Assembly (NCBI GenBank): GCA_028290545.1
Contig: JAQGJP010000104.1
Span: forward strand, 1-64,000
Source: Rhizobium sp.
GTDB taxonomy: Bacteria > Pseudomonadota > Alphaproteobacteria > Rhizobiales > Rhizobiaceae
DNA length: 64,000 nucleotides
Direction: 5' to 3'
The notes beneath the pieces are model-generated. The model saw nothing but the letters and a program-made list of their open reading frames with translations, ran no database searches and had not been told where the DNA came from. The translations under genes were made by a program, and so were the position numbers. This document shows, in pieces, positions 17,870 through 25,944 of the stretch; positions within the stretch are counted from its first letter, which is position 1, and the number at the start of each line of letters is the position of its first letter.

Positions 17870-18901
17870 ATGGCCAAGATTACGATTGTGACGGATGCCT
17901 GGCATCCGCAGGTAAACGGAGTTGTGCGCTCGCTTGACAGCACGATCGAAGAAGTGCGGCGGCTCGGCCATGATATCATGCTGGTGACGCCCGACCGGTT
18001 CCGCAATATTCCGCTGCCATCCTATCCGGAGATCCGCATCGCGCTGACACGCTACAGCACGGTCGCCAAAGAGATCGACAAGTTCCAACCCTCCTTCGTC
18101 CATATCGCGACGGAAGGTCCGCTCGGCTTTTATGCGCGCAAATGGTGCCTCAAGAACGGCATGCCGTTCTCGACCAGCTACCATACCCGTTTTCCGGAAT
18201 ATGTTTCGGCACGCCTGCCGCTACCGCAAAGCCTGCTCTACGGCTTCGTGCGCCGGTTCCACAATGCCGGCAATCTCTGCATGGTGGCGACCCAGAGCCT
18301 AGAGACCGAACTTTCGCTGCGCGGTTTCAAAAATCTGAAACGCTGGACGCGCGGTATAGATCAAAGCCTTTACACACCACAGCCACTTGTCGAACGGCCA
18401 TTCGGTCTGCCGCGTCCGATCTTCATGTCGGTAGGCCGGGTGGCGGTCGAAAAGAACGTGCCCGCGTTTCTTGAACTCGAGCTTCCGGGCTCGAAAGTCG
18501 TGGTTGGTGACGGCCCGGATCGTGAAAAACTGCAAAGGGCTTTCCCGGACGTTCTCTTCACAGGCTCGAAGTTCGGCAAGGAACTGGCGGACCACTATGC
18601 CCAGGCCGACGTTTTCGTCTTTCCATCGAAGACGGACACGTTCGGCAATGTCATCCTTGAGGCGCTGGCTTGCGGCGTTCCGGTCGCCGCCTATCCGGTG
18701 ACCGGCCCTGCCGACATTCTCGGCGGCCATCCGGATGCGAGCGCGCTGCATGAGGACCTTCGCCAGGCCTGCCTGAACGCCCTGACGTCATCGCGAATTG
18801 CCGCGCGCGACCTCGCCAAGACTTTCACATGGGAAGCGGCGACGCACCAGTTCCTGGAAAATGTCATGCGTGCCAATGGCATCACGCTGGCGGCTGAGTA
18901 G
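17870..18901 (+). CDS. GT4-family glycosyltransferase
   Basis: This 343-residue GT-B fold enzyme has the N-terminal VTDAWHPQVNGVVRSLDSTIEEV that binds acceptor. The donor-binding domain follows, with FMSVGRVAVEKNVPAFLELELPG and the EX7E-like PSKTDTFGNVILEALACGVPVAA. Close relatives in Agrobacterium and other rhizobia glycosylate diacylglycerol to make glucosyl or glucuronosyl lipids under phosphate limitation. That role is plausible here, but no Pho box was identified. The ATG at 17870 is used; GGGGCGAA lies just upstream. It is a separate unit from kdgK, 80 bp upstream. Confidence 0.85.
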   Translation: MAKITIVTDAWHPQVNGVVRSLDSTIEEVRRLGHDIMLVTPDRFRNIPLPSYPEIRIALTRYSTVAKEIDKFQPSFVHIATEGPLGFYARKWCLKNGMPFSTSYHTRFPEYVSARLPLPQSLLYGFVRRFHNAGNLCMVATQSLETELSLRGFKNLKRWTRGIDQSLYTPQPLVERPFGLPRPIFMSVGRVAVEKNVPAFLELELPGSKVVVGDGPDREKLQRAFPDVLFTGSKFGKELADHYAQADVFVFPSKTDTFGNVILEALACGVPVAAYPVTGPADILGGHPDASALHEDLRQACLNALTSSRIAARDLAKTFTWEAATHQFLENVMRANGITLAAE

Positions 18902-18934
18902 CATATTATTTGCAATTCCTGATGATCTGGCTTA

Positions 18935-18956
18935 CCTTAGCTAAAGTTAGCCAAGG
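18935..18956 (+). promoter_or_regulatory. Palindromic operator of the second Phd/VapC module
   Basis: CCTTAGCTAA-AG-TTAGCCAAGG is a 10-bp inverted repeat with one mismatch, overlapping the AAGGAG ribosome-binding site (18953-18958). As in module 1, the antitoxin would bind here and block its own gene. Confidence 0.6.
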
Positions 18957-18964
18957 AGCCATCA

Positions 18965-19219
18965 ATGCGTGTTGTCAACATGCTGGATGCCAAGACGAAT
19001 TTATCCAAACTCGTCGATGCAGTCGAAAGCGGCAACGAGAACGAAATTGTTATTGCACGGAACGGCAGACCGGCGGCGAAATTGGTGCCAATCACGGCTG
19101 CGTCGGCGGATCGCCAGCCTCTCGGGTTCCTCAATGGCAAATTTCCGCCGATGTCCCTGGAAGACTTCAATTCATCGAACGATGAGATCGAACGCCTTTT
19201 CTACGGAGACGACGATTGA
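18965..19219 (+). CDS. Phd/YefM-family antitoxin (module 2)
   Basis: This 84-residue protein begins MRVVNMLDAKTNLSKLVDAVESGNENEIVIARNGRPAAKLVPI, a classic Phd/YefM N-terminal fold. The C-terminal tail (MSLEDFNSSNDEIERLFYGDDD) is acidic and should bind the toxin. The stop overlaps the TTG start of the PIN toxin. It is clearly distinct in sequence from the antitoxins at 8.0 and 40.9 kb, so the three modules are not recent duplications. Confidence 0.93.
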   Translation: MRVVNMLDAKTNLSKLVDAVESGNENEIVIARNGRPAAKLVPITAASADRQPLGFLNGKFPPMSLEDFNSSNDEIERLFYGDDD

Positions 19220-19605
19220 GATTGCTGCTGGATACGCATGTTGCAATATGGGCTGTCGCGCAATTGGATCTCCTGCCCGAGCACATATTCGCGACGATAA
19301 CCAAAAATCTGAGTGAAGCCTTTGTTTCATCGATCAGCATACTCGAAATATCGGCAAAATATCAGCTTGGGAGAAAAGATGCGCCGCCTTTCGGCGGTGC
19401 TGACGCCGTCAGCTATTTCAAAGCTGTGGGATTCCAGTTCTTGCCAGTCTCACCGGAACATTCAGCAGCGGTCGATAATCTGGATCCTCATCACAAAGAT
19501 CCGTTCGATCGACTGCTTGTCGCTCAAGCGATGGTGGAGCCAATGCATCTTGTCTCCAAGGACGCGATGTTCTCGCTCTACGATTGTCCGCTGATAACCT
19601 GGTGA
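19216..19605 (+). CDS. vapC: VapC-like PIN-domain toxin (module 2)
   Basis: This 129-residue PIN protein has D6 in LLLDTHVAIWAV, the glutamate of SILEISAKYQLG, and the C-terminal acidic group HHKDPFDRLLVAQAMVE plus SKDAMF. It belongs to the PIN subgroup usually paired with Phd antitoxins. The TTG at 19216 overlaps the antitoxin stop (TTGA); a second TTG at 19222 is possible. Its end is 4 bp from the end of convergent der. Confidence 0.92.
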   Translation: MRLLLDTHVAIWAVAQLDLLPEHIFATITKNLSEAFVSSISILEISAKYQLGRKDAPPFGGADAVSYFKAVGFQFLPVSPEHSAAVDNLDPHHKDPFDRLLVAQAMVEPMHLVSKDAMFSLYDCPLITW

Positions 19606-19609
19606 TCGT

Positions 19610-21040
19610 CTACCGCTTCTTGCTCTTGGTCTCGTACGGATTGACCGAACCGCGATAGGAAATCCGGATCGGCACGCCTGTCAGACCGAAATCATCCCGC
19701 AAGCCGTTGATCAGGTAACGGGTATAGCTCTCCGACAGCGCTTCCGGTCGCGAGCTATGGATGATGAAGCCCGGCGGACGGGCCTTGATCTGCGTCATGT
19801 ATTTCAGCTTGACGCGGCGTCCCGAGACAGCCGGAGGCGGATGGCCCTGCGTCTGGAAATCGAGCCATCGATTGAGCTTGGCCGTCGAAACACGCTTGTT
19901 CCAAATCTTGTCGGTCTCTACGACAGCCTGCATCAGGCGATCGAGGCCGTCGCCGGTCTGGCCGGAAACCGTGACAGCACGGACGCCGCGAATCTGCGGC
20001 AACAACCGATCGGTCTTCTCGCGCAGCTCCGCGAGCACCTTCTGGCGATCCTCGATCAGATCCCATTTGTTGAAGGCGAGCACCACGGCCCTGCCCTCGC
20101 GCGCCGCGAAATCAACGATGTGCAGGTCCTGCTTTTCAAACGGAATGGTCGCGTCGAAGACGACGATGACCGTCTCGGCAAAACGCACGGCGCGCAAAGC
20201 GTCGGCAACCGAGAGCTTCTCGAGCTTTTCCGTCACCCGGGCCCGGCGGCGCATGCCGGCGGTGTCGAACATCTTGACCGTGCGGCCGCGCCATTCCCAT
20301 TCGACCGAGATGGAATCGCGGGTGATCCCGGCTTCCGGGCCGACCAGCAGCCGGTCCTGACCGATGAACCGGTTGATCAGCGTCGATTTGCCGGCATTCG
20401 GGCGACCGACGACGGCGATGCGCAACGGCTTGGTGTCATCGTAAACAGGCTCGATCTCCTCGCCATCGTCATCGAGATCGAGCTCTGTCGGCAGCGAGAT
20501 ATCCGTTTCGGCGAAATCCTCGTCGTCCTCGAAGGCCTTTTCCTCGCCGATCGCCAGCACGATCGCATCGCGCAGATCGCCCATGCCTTCTCCATGTTCG
20601 GCGGAGATCGGGCATGGCTCGCCCAGGCCAAGCGTATAGGCGTCATAGAATCCGGCATCCGAGCCCTTGGCCTCGGCCTTGTTGGCCACTAGGACCACGG
20701 GCCTGCCCCGACGACGGAGCATTTCGCCGAGCGTATTGTCGAGGTGCGTCAGGCCAAACTTGGCATCGATCAGAAACAGCGTGAGATCGGCTTCGTCGAT
20801 CGCCGCCTCCGTCTGCGCCCGCATCCGGCCTTCGAGCGTGTCTTCGTGAGCGTCTTCGAGACCGGCGGTATCGATGATCCGAAACCTGAGATCAAGAAGC
20901 TTCGCATCGCCGGGCCGGCGATCGCGGGTGACGCCCGGCATGTCATCGACGAGGGCGAGCTTCTTGCCCACCAGGCGGTTGAACAAGGTCGATTTGCCGA
21001 CATTGGGACGCCCGACAATAGCCACGGTAAAAGTCATCAT
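19610..21040 (-). CDS. der: Ribosome-assembly GTPase Der (EngA)
   Basis: Der is an essential double GTPase needed for 50S ribosomal subunit maturation. Both GTPase domains are complete: [27 protein letters not shown] and NKAE in the first, and [25 protein letters not shown] and NKWD in the second. They are joined by an acidic linker (about residues 165-205) and followed by the KH-like domain ([37 protein letters not shown]). The length of 476 is normal. Two adjacent ATGs (21040, 21037) are possible, with GGAG just upstream. It lies 30 bp after a TPR membrane protein gene. Confidence 0.97.
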   Translation of the reverse strand: MMTFTVAIVGRPNVGKSTLFNRLVGKKLALVDDMPGVTRDRRPGDAKLLDLRFRIIDTAGLEDAHEDTLEGRMRAQTEAAIDEADLTLFLIDAKFGLTHLDNTLGEMLRRRGRPVVLVANKAEAKGSDAGFYDAYTLGLGEPCPISAEHGEGMGDLRDAIVLAIGEEKAFEDDEDFAETDISLPTELDLDDDGEEIEPVYDDTKPLRIAVVGRPNAGKSTLINRFIGQDRLLVGPEAGITRDSISVEWEWRGRTVKMFDTAGMRRRARVTEKLEKLSVADALRAVRFAETVIVVFDATIPFEKQDLHIVDFAAREGRAVVLAFNKWDLIEDRQKVLAELREKTDRLLPQIRGVRAVTVSGQTGDGLDRLMQAVVETDKIWNKRVSTAKLNRWLDFQTQGHPPPAVSGRRVKLKYMTQIKARPPGFIIHSSRPEALSESYTRYLINGLRDDFGLTGVPIRISYRGSVNPYETKSKKR

Positions 21041-21070
21041 GCGCTCCGGGTCGTCAAAATAGTCGTGAGG

Positions 21071-21751
21071 TCAGCCGTTGGCCAACTTGCCGCTGGCCGT
21101 AATCAAGGCAAGCATGGTGCGGGCGCGCTGGGCAGCACCGGTCGGTGCCTCCGTATCGTCCACGATCAACTGGAACCAGTCGCGCGCCTTGGCATAATCA
21201 CCAGCCTTCCACGCCGACAGGCCGAGAACCTCGCGAGCGCTATGGCGCACGGATGCCGACGGCACCGCCAATTCCTCGACTTCGACCGCAACCTGCTCAT
21301 AAGTGCCGGTATCGACCAGCAACCAGCCAGCCCTCAGGCGCGATGCATTGCGGACGGCGAGGGGGACGGACTGGTCCTTGCCGATCGCCGAGAAATCGGA
21401 AACGGCGGCGGCGACATCGCCCTTTTCCGCCTTCAGGGTCGCAAGTCGCATGCGCGCCAGCACCGGATAGGCGCCGAAGCCATCCTTGGTGAGCGCCTCA
21501 AGTTCCTTGGTAGCTTCGTCCTTGCGATTTTCGTCCGAATTCTTCAGCGCCGAAAGATAGCGGTCGCCGGATGCGGAAGACTGCGATACCTGCCACCATT
21601 CATAAAGCGAAGTCCCGGCCACGCCCACGACGATAAGCACGGCAATGCCGACAATGAATGGCGCAAACCGCTTCCAGATGGATTTCATCTGCTCGGAACG
21701 CAATTCTTCGTTCACCTCGCGGATGAAACTGTCATTTTCATTCATGGCCAT
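21071..21751 (-). CDS. YfgM-like TPR membrane protein
   Basis: This 226-residue protein has a short cytoplasmic start (MNENDSFIREVNEELRSEQMKSIWKRFAP), one transmembrane helix at about residues 31-50, and a periplasmic tail of tetratricopeptide-like helices (residues 60-220). This is the TPR_21/YfgM architecture, which in other bacteria aids SecYEG-linked folding of exported proteins. In many genomes the order is yfgM, bamB, der; here bamB is absent and der follows directly. A start at 21745 (MNEND) is also possible. Confidence 0.85.
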   Translation of the reverse strand: MAMNENDSFIREVNEELRSEQMKSIWKRFAPFIVGIAVLIVVGVAGTSLYEWWQVSQSSASGDRYLSALKNSDENRKDEATKELEALTKDGFGAYPVLARMRLATLKAEKGDVAAAVSDFSAIGKDQSVPLAVRNASRLRAGWLLVDTGTYEQVAVEVEELAVPSASVRHSAREVLGLSAWKAGDYAKARDWFQLIVDDTEAPTGAAQRARTMLALITASGKLANG

Positions 21752-21814
21752 GGCATTTTCCGTCGTGACGCGACTAGCACTCTAATATGGAAATGCCGCT
21801 TCTAAACGATTTTG

Positions 21815-22013
21815 TGGTCAATGTAAGGGGGGCTCGCCAGAATCTCGCATGACCATGATCGCCACGCCGATCAGCAACCCATGCATCGTTGTGAAAAACG
21901 CCGGCCCGATCATAAAAAGCGCCACCGCCGCCAACGCAATGTATGATCGGTTCAGATCAGTGTTCAGTCGGACGACCGCGTGCTTCTCGCCCCGCGTGAA
22001 CGTGTCACACGAC
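21815..22013 (-). other. Spacer with a possible small membrane-protein reading frame
   Basis: The space between the hybrid kinase stop and the YfgM-like gene holds an open minus-strand frame ending LNRSYIALAAVALFMIGPAF and then HGLLIGVAIMVMRDSGEPPLH with a TGA stop near 21819. It reads as two hydrophobic stretches with a charged turn. No ATG or GTG lies at a sensible start; TTG in front of AAVALF is the only candidate. It may be a real small gene, a decayed one or chance. Confidence 0.25.
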
Positions 22014-25000
22014 CTATGATCCCACCGCCAGTAGCCTGAAATCGGCGCCCGCCCATTGCACGATTTTTTCTTCGAGCCGTTCAGGGCTGATTGGCTTGGT
22101 AATGTGGTCGTTCATTCCCGACGCAACGCATTGTGCGGCATCGCCATCCTGAACATGGCTGATCACACCGATGATCGGCGTATACCCTCCGGTCATCGCC
22201 TCGATGGCGCGGATCATTCGCGTTGCCTCGAAACCGTCAAGTATCGGCATCGTCGTATCCATCAGTATCACCGACGGTCTCGCCTTCTGCCATGCCGCGA
22301 CCACCGCTTCGCCATTCTCCACGATGCGGTAGTCGATACCGGCGGATTCCAGAATCTGCGAGAAGAAGATCTGATTGACCTCATTGTCTTCCGCCACCAG
22401 CACATAGGGTCGGTCCGGCGGAGGGGAATCTGCCGAGACAATTCCCCGTGGTGGCGTTGACGGCAGGTGTGTGACATTGCGCCGGGAAGTAACCGAGCGT
22501 GCCCTTCCAGCCTGGATGACGTCCAGCAATGTCCCGCGCAACAATGGAATCCGGATAGGCTTTGTCAGATAGGCCTCAATCTTGATATCGGCGACCATCT
22601 TCTCATAAGTGGCGATATCCTGCGACGTCATGAAAATTACCGCAACGCCATGAAAGCGCGGATCGCTCCTGATCTGCCGGGCCATGTCGCCGCCACTCAT
22701 GTCAGTCATCTGTGAATCGATGATCACCGCATCCACCTCGACGCCGCTTTCGGCGGCGGCATGCAGAATCGACAGCCCCGTCGCGCCGTCTGCCGCGCCC
22801 ACGCATTCAAAGCCCCAGTCATTGGCATGTTCCAGCAAATGGTTGCGCGCGATATCATGATGATCGACGATCAGGATACGGGCGCCCTCCACATTGGCAG
22901 GCAGAGGCTTTGGCCTGCTTTGTTCCGCAGCGATCTGCACCGGCAGGCTCAGGGTAAAGATAGACCCCTTGTTTTCCGAACTGTGGACCGAAATCGTCCC
23001 GCCCTGAATGCTCGCGAGGCGCTGTGCGATCGCCAGACCAAGGCCGGAGCCCTCCCGGCGGTTCGCGTTGATTTCTATCTGCGAGAATTTCTCGAAAATC
23101 GTCCGCAACTTTTCGGCGGGGATGCCGATGCCAGTGTCCTCGATCATGACATTGAGAATGGTCTGGCCCTGGCCGTCGGATGCAGTGCCGATGCTGGCGG
23201 CAACGAAACCATGCTCGGTAAATTTCACGGCATTGTCGAGCAGATTGGTGATGATCTGGCGAAACCGACCGGCATCCCCCATGATCATCGCCGGTATATC
23301 GCCGGACCGCTTGACCAGAAGCTCAATATCCTTTTCGGATGCCGTGGTGGCAAGGAGCGATGCCACGTCCTCCAACGCCTCCCCGGGATCGAACGGCATA
23401 TATTTCAGTTGCATATGTCCGGCATCGAGCTTGGAGAAATCCAGGATGTCGTTGATGATCGTCAGCAACGCGTGGCCGGATTTCATGATGATTTCGACGA
23501 ACGCTTTCTGGCGCGTATCGAGTGCCGATTTCGCCAGCAATTCAGCCATTCCGAGAATGCCGTTCATCGGTGTCCGGATTTCCAGGCTCATATTGCCGAG
23601 GAATTCGGATTTGGCGCGATCGGCGGCCTCGGCCCGGGCAATCAGCCGCTTCAGTTCCGCTTCACGCCGCATCGTGGTTGTCTGGTCACTACACAGGATC
23701 ACGATCTGGCCGTCATCCCTCGAGCGCATATCGAGATGCACCCAGCGCTCGTTGTCGAGCGGAAAATTGTAGGACGTGCCCTTCTTGTTTGTCATTGCCT
23801 CGCGGAAGCGCGCTATTCCATCGGCAATTGTCAACTCGTCGTTCATCGGGTTCTGCAGGGCAGTGGCGCGGAACAGGTCGTCCCAGCGCCCTCCTTCCAT
23901 GAGCAGATGTTCCGAAATATTGAGCACCGCCGCCAGGCTCGGATTGGCGAATACGATGAATTCACCTTCGATCACCATCAGGCCTTCAGGCATGGTGTCT
24001 GTGGCGCTGCGCACCAGGCTATAGGCCTTCTGCGCCATTTCATGGGCTTGCACCACCTCGGCGTCGCGCTTCCTGAGCTCGGTCAAGTCCACATAGCAGA
24101 GCATGAACTTGCCGTCGGACAGCGGAATCCCGGAGTAGAAAACTGCCGCTCCGTTCTGCAGCAAGGCTTCGCGACCATGGATGCGGCCCGAGCGGATTTC
24201 ACCCACGCGGCGCTCATAATAGTCTTCGAATGTCTCATTTGAATCGACGCGACGATCGTTGACAAAATGATCGTACATGAAGTCCCGCAGCGGCCGTCCG
24301 ACGATCCCGCCCTGCCAGTCTTCCGACGCCTTGCCCCAGATCTTCTTCTTGTAGGCCTCGTTCATCAACAGGACATTCATATCGCGGTCCAGGACAACGA
24401 GCGCGACATCGATAGCCGAAATTATGTTCTCGAAGTCCTGGCGACTGGACTCCGCCTTTTCCGTGGCCTCCTTGAGCAGCAACTCCCGCTGACGGATCGG
24501 TGAAATATCGACGACGGTTCCGACGATATAGGGCGTGCCCTTCTCGGTGATCAGACGCCCTGTCCTGACAATGGTCCTGGCGATCCGTCCGCCAGCAACG
24601 GTTATTTCGTCTTCGCGCTCACTGCTTGTGCCGTTGATCAGCGTATCAAGATTGGCTTCCGCCACGACGGCCGCAAGTTCCCCCAGTAGTTCGGCCTGCG
24701 TCGTGCCGATCAGGTCCTCCACCTTGCGGCCGTAGAGTTCGGCATAGGCCTGATTGGCCACCGCAAGGCGCAGGTCCGAACCACGCGCGAAAGCCGCCAC
24801 GGGCAACCTGTTCAGCAGTTCGCGATAGAGCCCGACCTCCTCGATATGCTGCTCGAGCATGGCTTCACGCGCCTTCATATCGGAGACATCGATCCTGAGG
24901 CCGATCATGCTGCCGTCAGCCAGCCGTCGATTGACATTGTAAATCCAGACACCGGTCGGCAATTTCTGGTAAACTGCCGAACTAGGTTGATTGTAGGCAG

Positions 25001-25721
25001 CCAGCCGCTCGTCAATCCACTGCCTGCGCGCCTCATCGTTGGCGAGCAATTCGGCATCTTCCGGCGAGGAAAAGGTTTCGAATGACTGGCTCGCGACCTC
25101 GCTCAGATCCATGCCGATCCACAGTCGATCGACGGTGCCGCGAAACATCTCCCGCAGTTTTTCATTGAAATAAGTGAGCTTGTTATCGGCACTCCAGATG
25201 CAGACGCCGACATCGATGACGCCGATCAGATGTTCGAACTGAGAACCATCGATCAGGCTCGACTGCAGGGCGCGCGATTCTTCTTCCACCGCAGCCAATA
25301 GAGGCGTCTGCAAAGGCGACAAGGCCTTTTCAGGGGCAGCGGAGCGCACGTCGCCGAAAACGCAATAAAGAAACGTCTGGCCGTCGGCGAGAGTAAAGCG
25401 TTCCATCTCGATCCGGAACCGCCCTTTGCCGAACGGATCGGCGAATGACGATACCTGGTCCTCGCCGAACACGAGGCAGGCGCGCTCCTTGTCATCGATG
25501 TCGAGCAAGGCCTCAAGTTCGGCATTCTCGCCGTCCGTGCCGACGAGATCCGAGACCCGCATGTTGAAAAGATTGGCAAAAGCGTCGTTGACGGCAACGA
25601 ATACACGCTCGCTATTCTTGATGAACGCGGGGGTCCCGAGACCGAGTATTCGATCGCAAATTTTATCCAGCAGAGGATCGCGGTAATAAATCAAGAATTC
25701 TCTCCCGCAGAATCGGGACAT
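22014..25721 (-). CDS. Multi-PAS hybrid histidine-kinase-like protein lacking the phosphoacceptor histidine
   Basis: This 1235-residue cytoplasmic protein has no clear membrane span. Four to five PAS-like segments (residues about 20-130, 165-285, 300-410, 425-555, 570-680) lead to a HisKA-like dimerisation helix, a HATPase domain (about 755-880) and two receiver domains. In the H-box the usual NMSHEIRTP reads NMSLEIRTP, with L713 in place of histidine (codon CTG). The ATP lid is intact: NLLDNAVKF, DTGIGIP, GSGLGLA. Both receivers keep their acceptor aspartates (D1002 in VIIDSQMTD, D1155 in ILMDTTMP) and lysines (LTKPI, ITKPI). It may act as a ligand-controlled scaffold or phosphatase, as DivL does. 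No cognate regulator is adjacent. Confidence 0.9.
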   Translation of the reverse strand: MSRFCGREFLIYYRDPLLDKICDRILGLGTPAFIKNSERVFVAVNDAFANLFNMRVSDLVGTDGENAELEALLDIDDKERACLVFGEDQVSSFADPFGKGRFRIEMERFTLADGQTFLYCVFGDVRSAAPEKALSPLQTPLLAAVEEESRALQSSLIDGSQFEHLIGVIDVGVCIWSADNKLTYFNEKLREMFRGTVDRLWIGMDLSEVASQSFETFSSPEDAELLANDEARRQWIDERLAAYNQPSSAVYQKLPTGVWIYNVNRRLADGSMIGLRIDVSDMKAREAMLEQHIEEVGLYRELLNRLPVAAFARGSDLRLAVANQAYAELYGRKVEDLIGTTQAELLGELAAVVAEANLDTLINGTSSEREDEITVAGGRIARTIVRTGRLITEKGTPYIVGTVVDISPIRQRELLLKEATEKAESSRQDFENIISAIDVALVVLDRDMNVLLMNEAYKKKIWGKASEDWQGGIVGRPLRDFMYDHFVNDRRVDSNETFEDYYERRVGEIRSGRIHGREALLQNGAAVFYSGIPLSDGKFMLCYVDLTELRKRDAEVVQAHEMAQKAYSLVRSATDTMPEGLMVIEGEFIVFANPSLAAVLNISEHLLMEGGRWDDLFRATALQNPMNDELTIADGIARFREAMTNKKGTSYNFPLDNERWVHLDMRSRDDGQIVILCSDQTTTMRREAELKRLIARAEAADRAKSEFLGNMSLEIRTPMNGILGMAELLAKSALDTRQKAFVEIIMKSGHALLTIINDILDFSKLDAGHMQLKYMPFDPGEALEDVASLLATTASEKDIELLVKRSGDIPAMIMGDAGRFRQIITNLLDNAVKFTEHGFVAASIGTASDGQGQTILNVMIEDTGIGIPAEKLRTIFEKFSQIEINANRREGSGLGLAIAQRLASIQGGTISVHSSENKGSIFTLSLPVQIAAEQSRPKPLPANVEGARILIVDHHDIARNHLLEHANDWGFECVGAADGATGLSILHAAAESGVEVDAVIIDSQMTDMSGGDMARQIRSDPRFHGVAVIFMTSQDIATYEKMVADIKIEAYLTKPIRIPLLRGTLLDVIQAGRARSVTSRRNVTHLPSTPPRGIVSADSPPPDRPYVLVAEDNEVNQIFFSQILESAGIDYRIVENGEAVVAAWQKARPSVILMDTTMPILDGFEATRMIRAIEAMTGGYTPIIGVISHVQDGDAAQCVASGMNDHITKPISPERLEEKIVQWAGADFRLLAVGS

Positions 25722-25729
25722 TAATGTCC
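25716..25729. promoter_or_regulatory. Perfect 14-bp palindrome over the hybrid kinase start codon
   Basis: GGACATTAATGTCC is self-complementary and contains the ATG (minus strand, 25721). It could be a binding site for a repressor or an mRNA structure at the start; nothing in the window shows which. Confidence 0.35.
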
Positions 25730-25944
25730 ATTGGGTTTACCATTGCAACCTTAAGCACCGGTTAACCATGCAGGGCTTGCCCGAACATAATCATTCGCAT
25801 CCAGTCGCCACTCTGGCGCATGCAGGATAGAACCTTGTCTCTTCGCGGCAATCATTTGTTTGGTGTGTCGCTTTTAATAGAGGCTCGACACAGCGGTTTT
25901 TGATATGGTTATGTATATACAAATCGAAAATGAACGGGCAGGAC

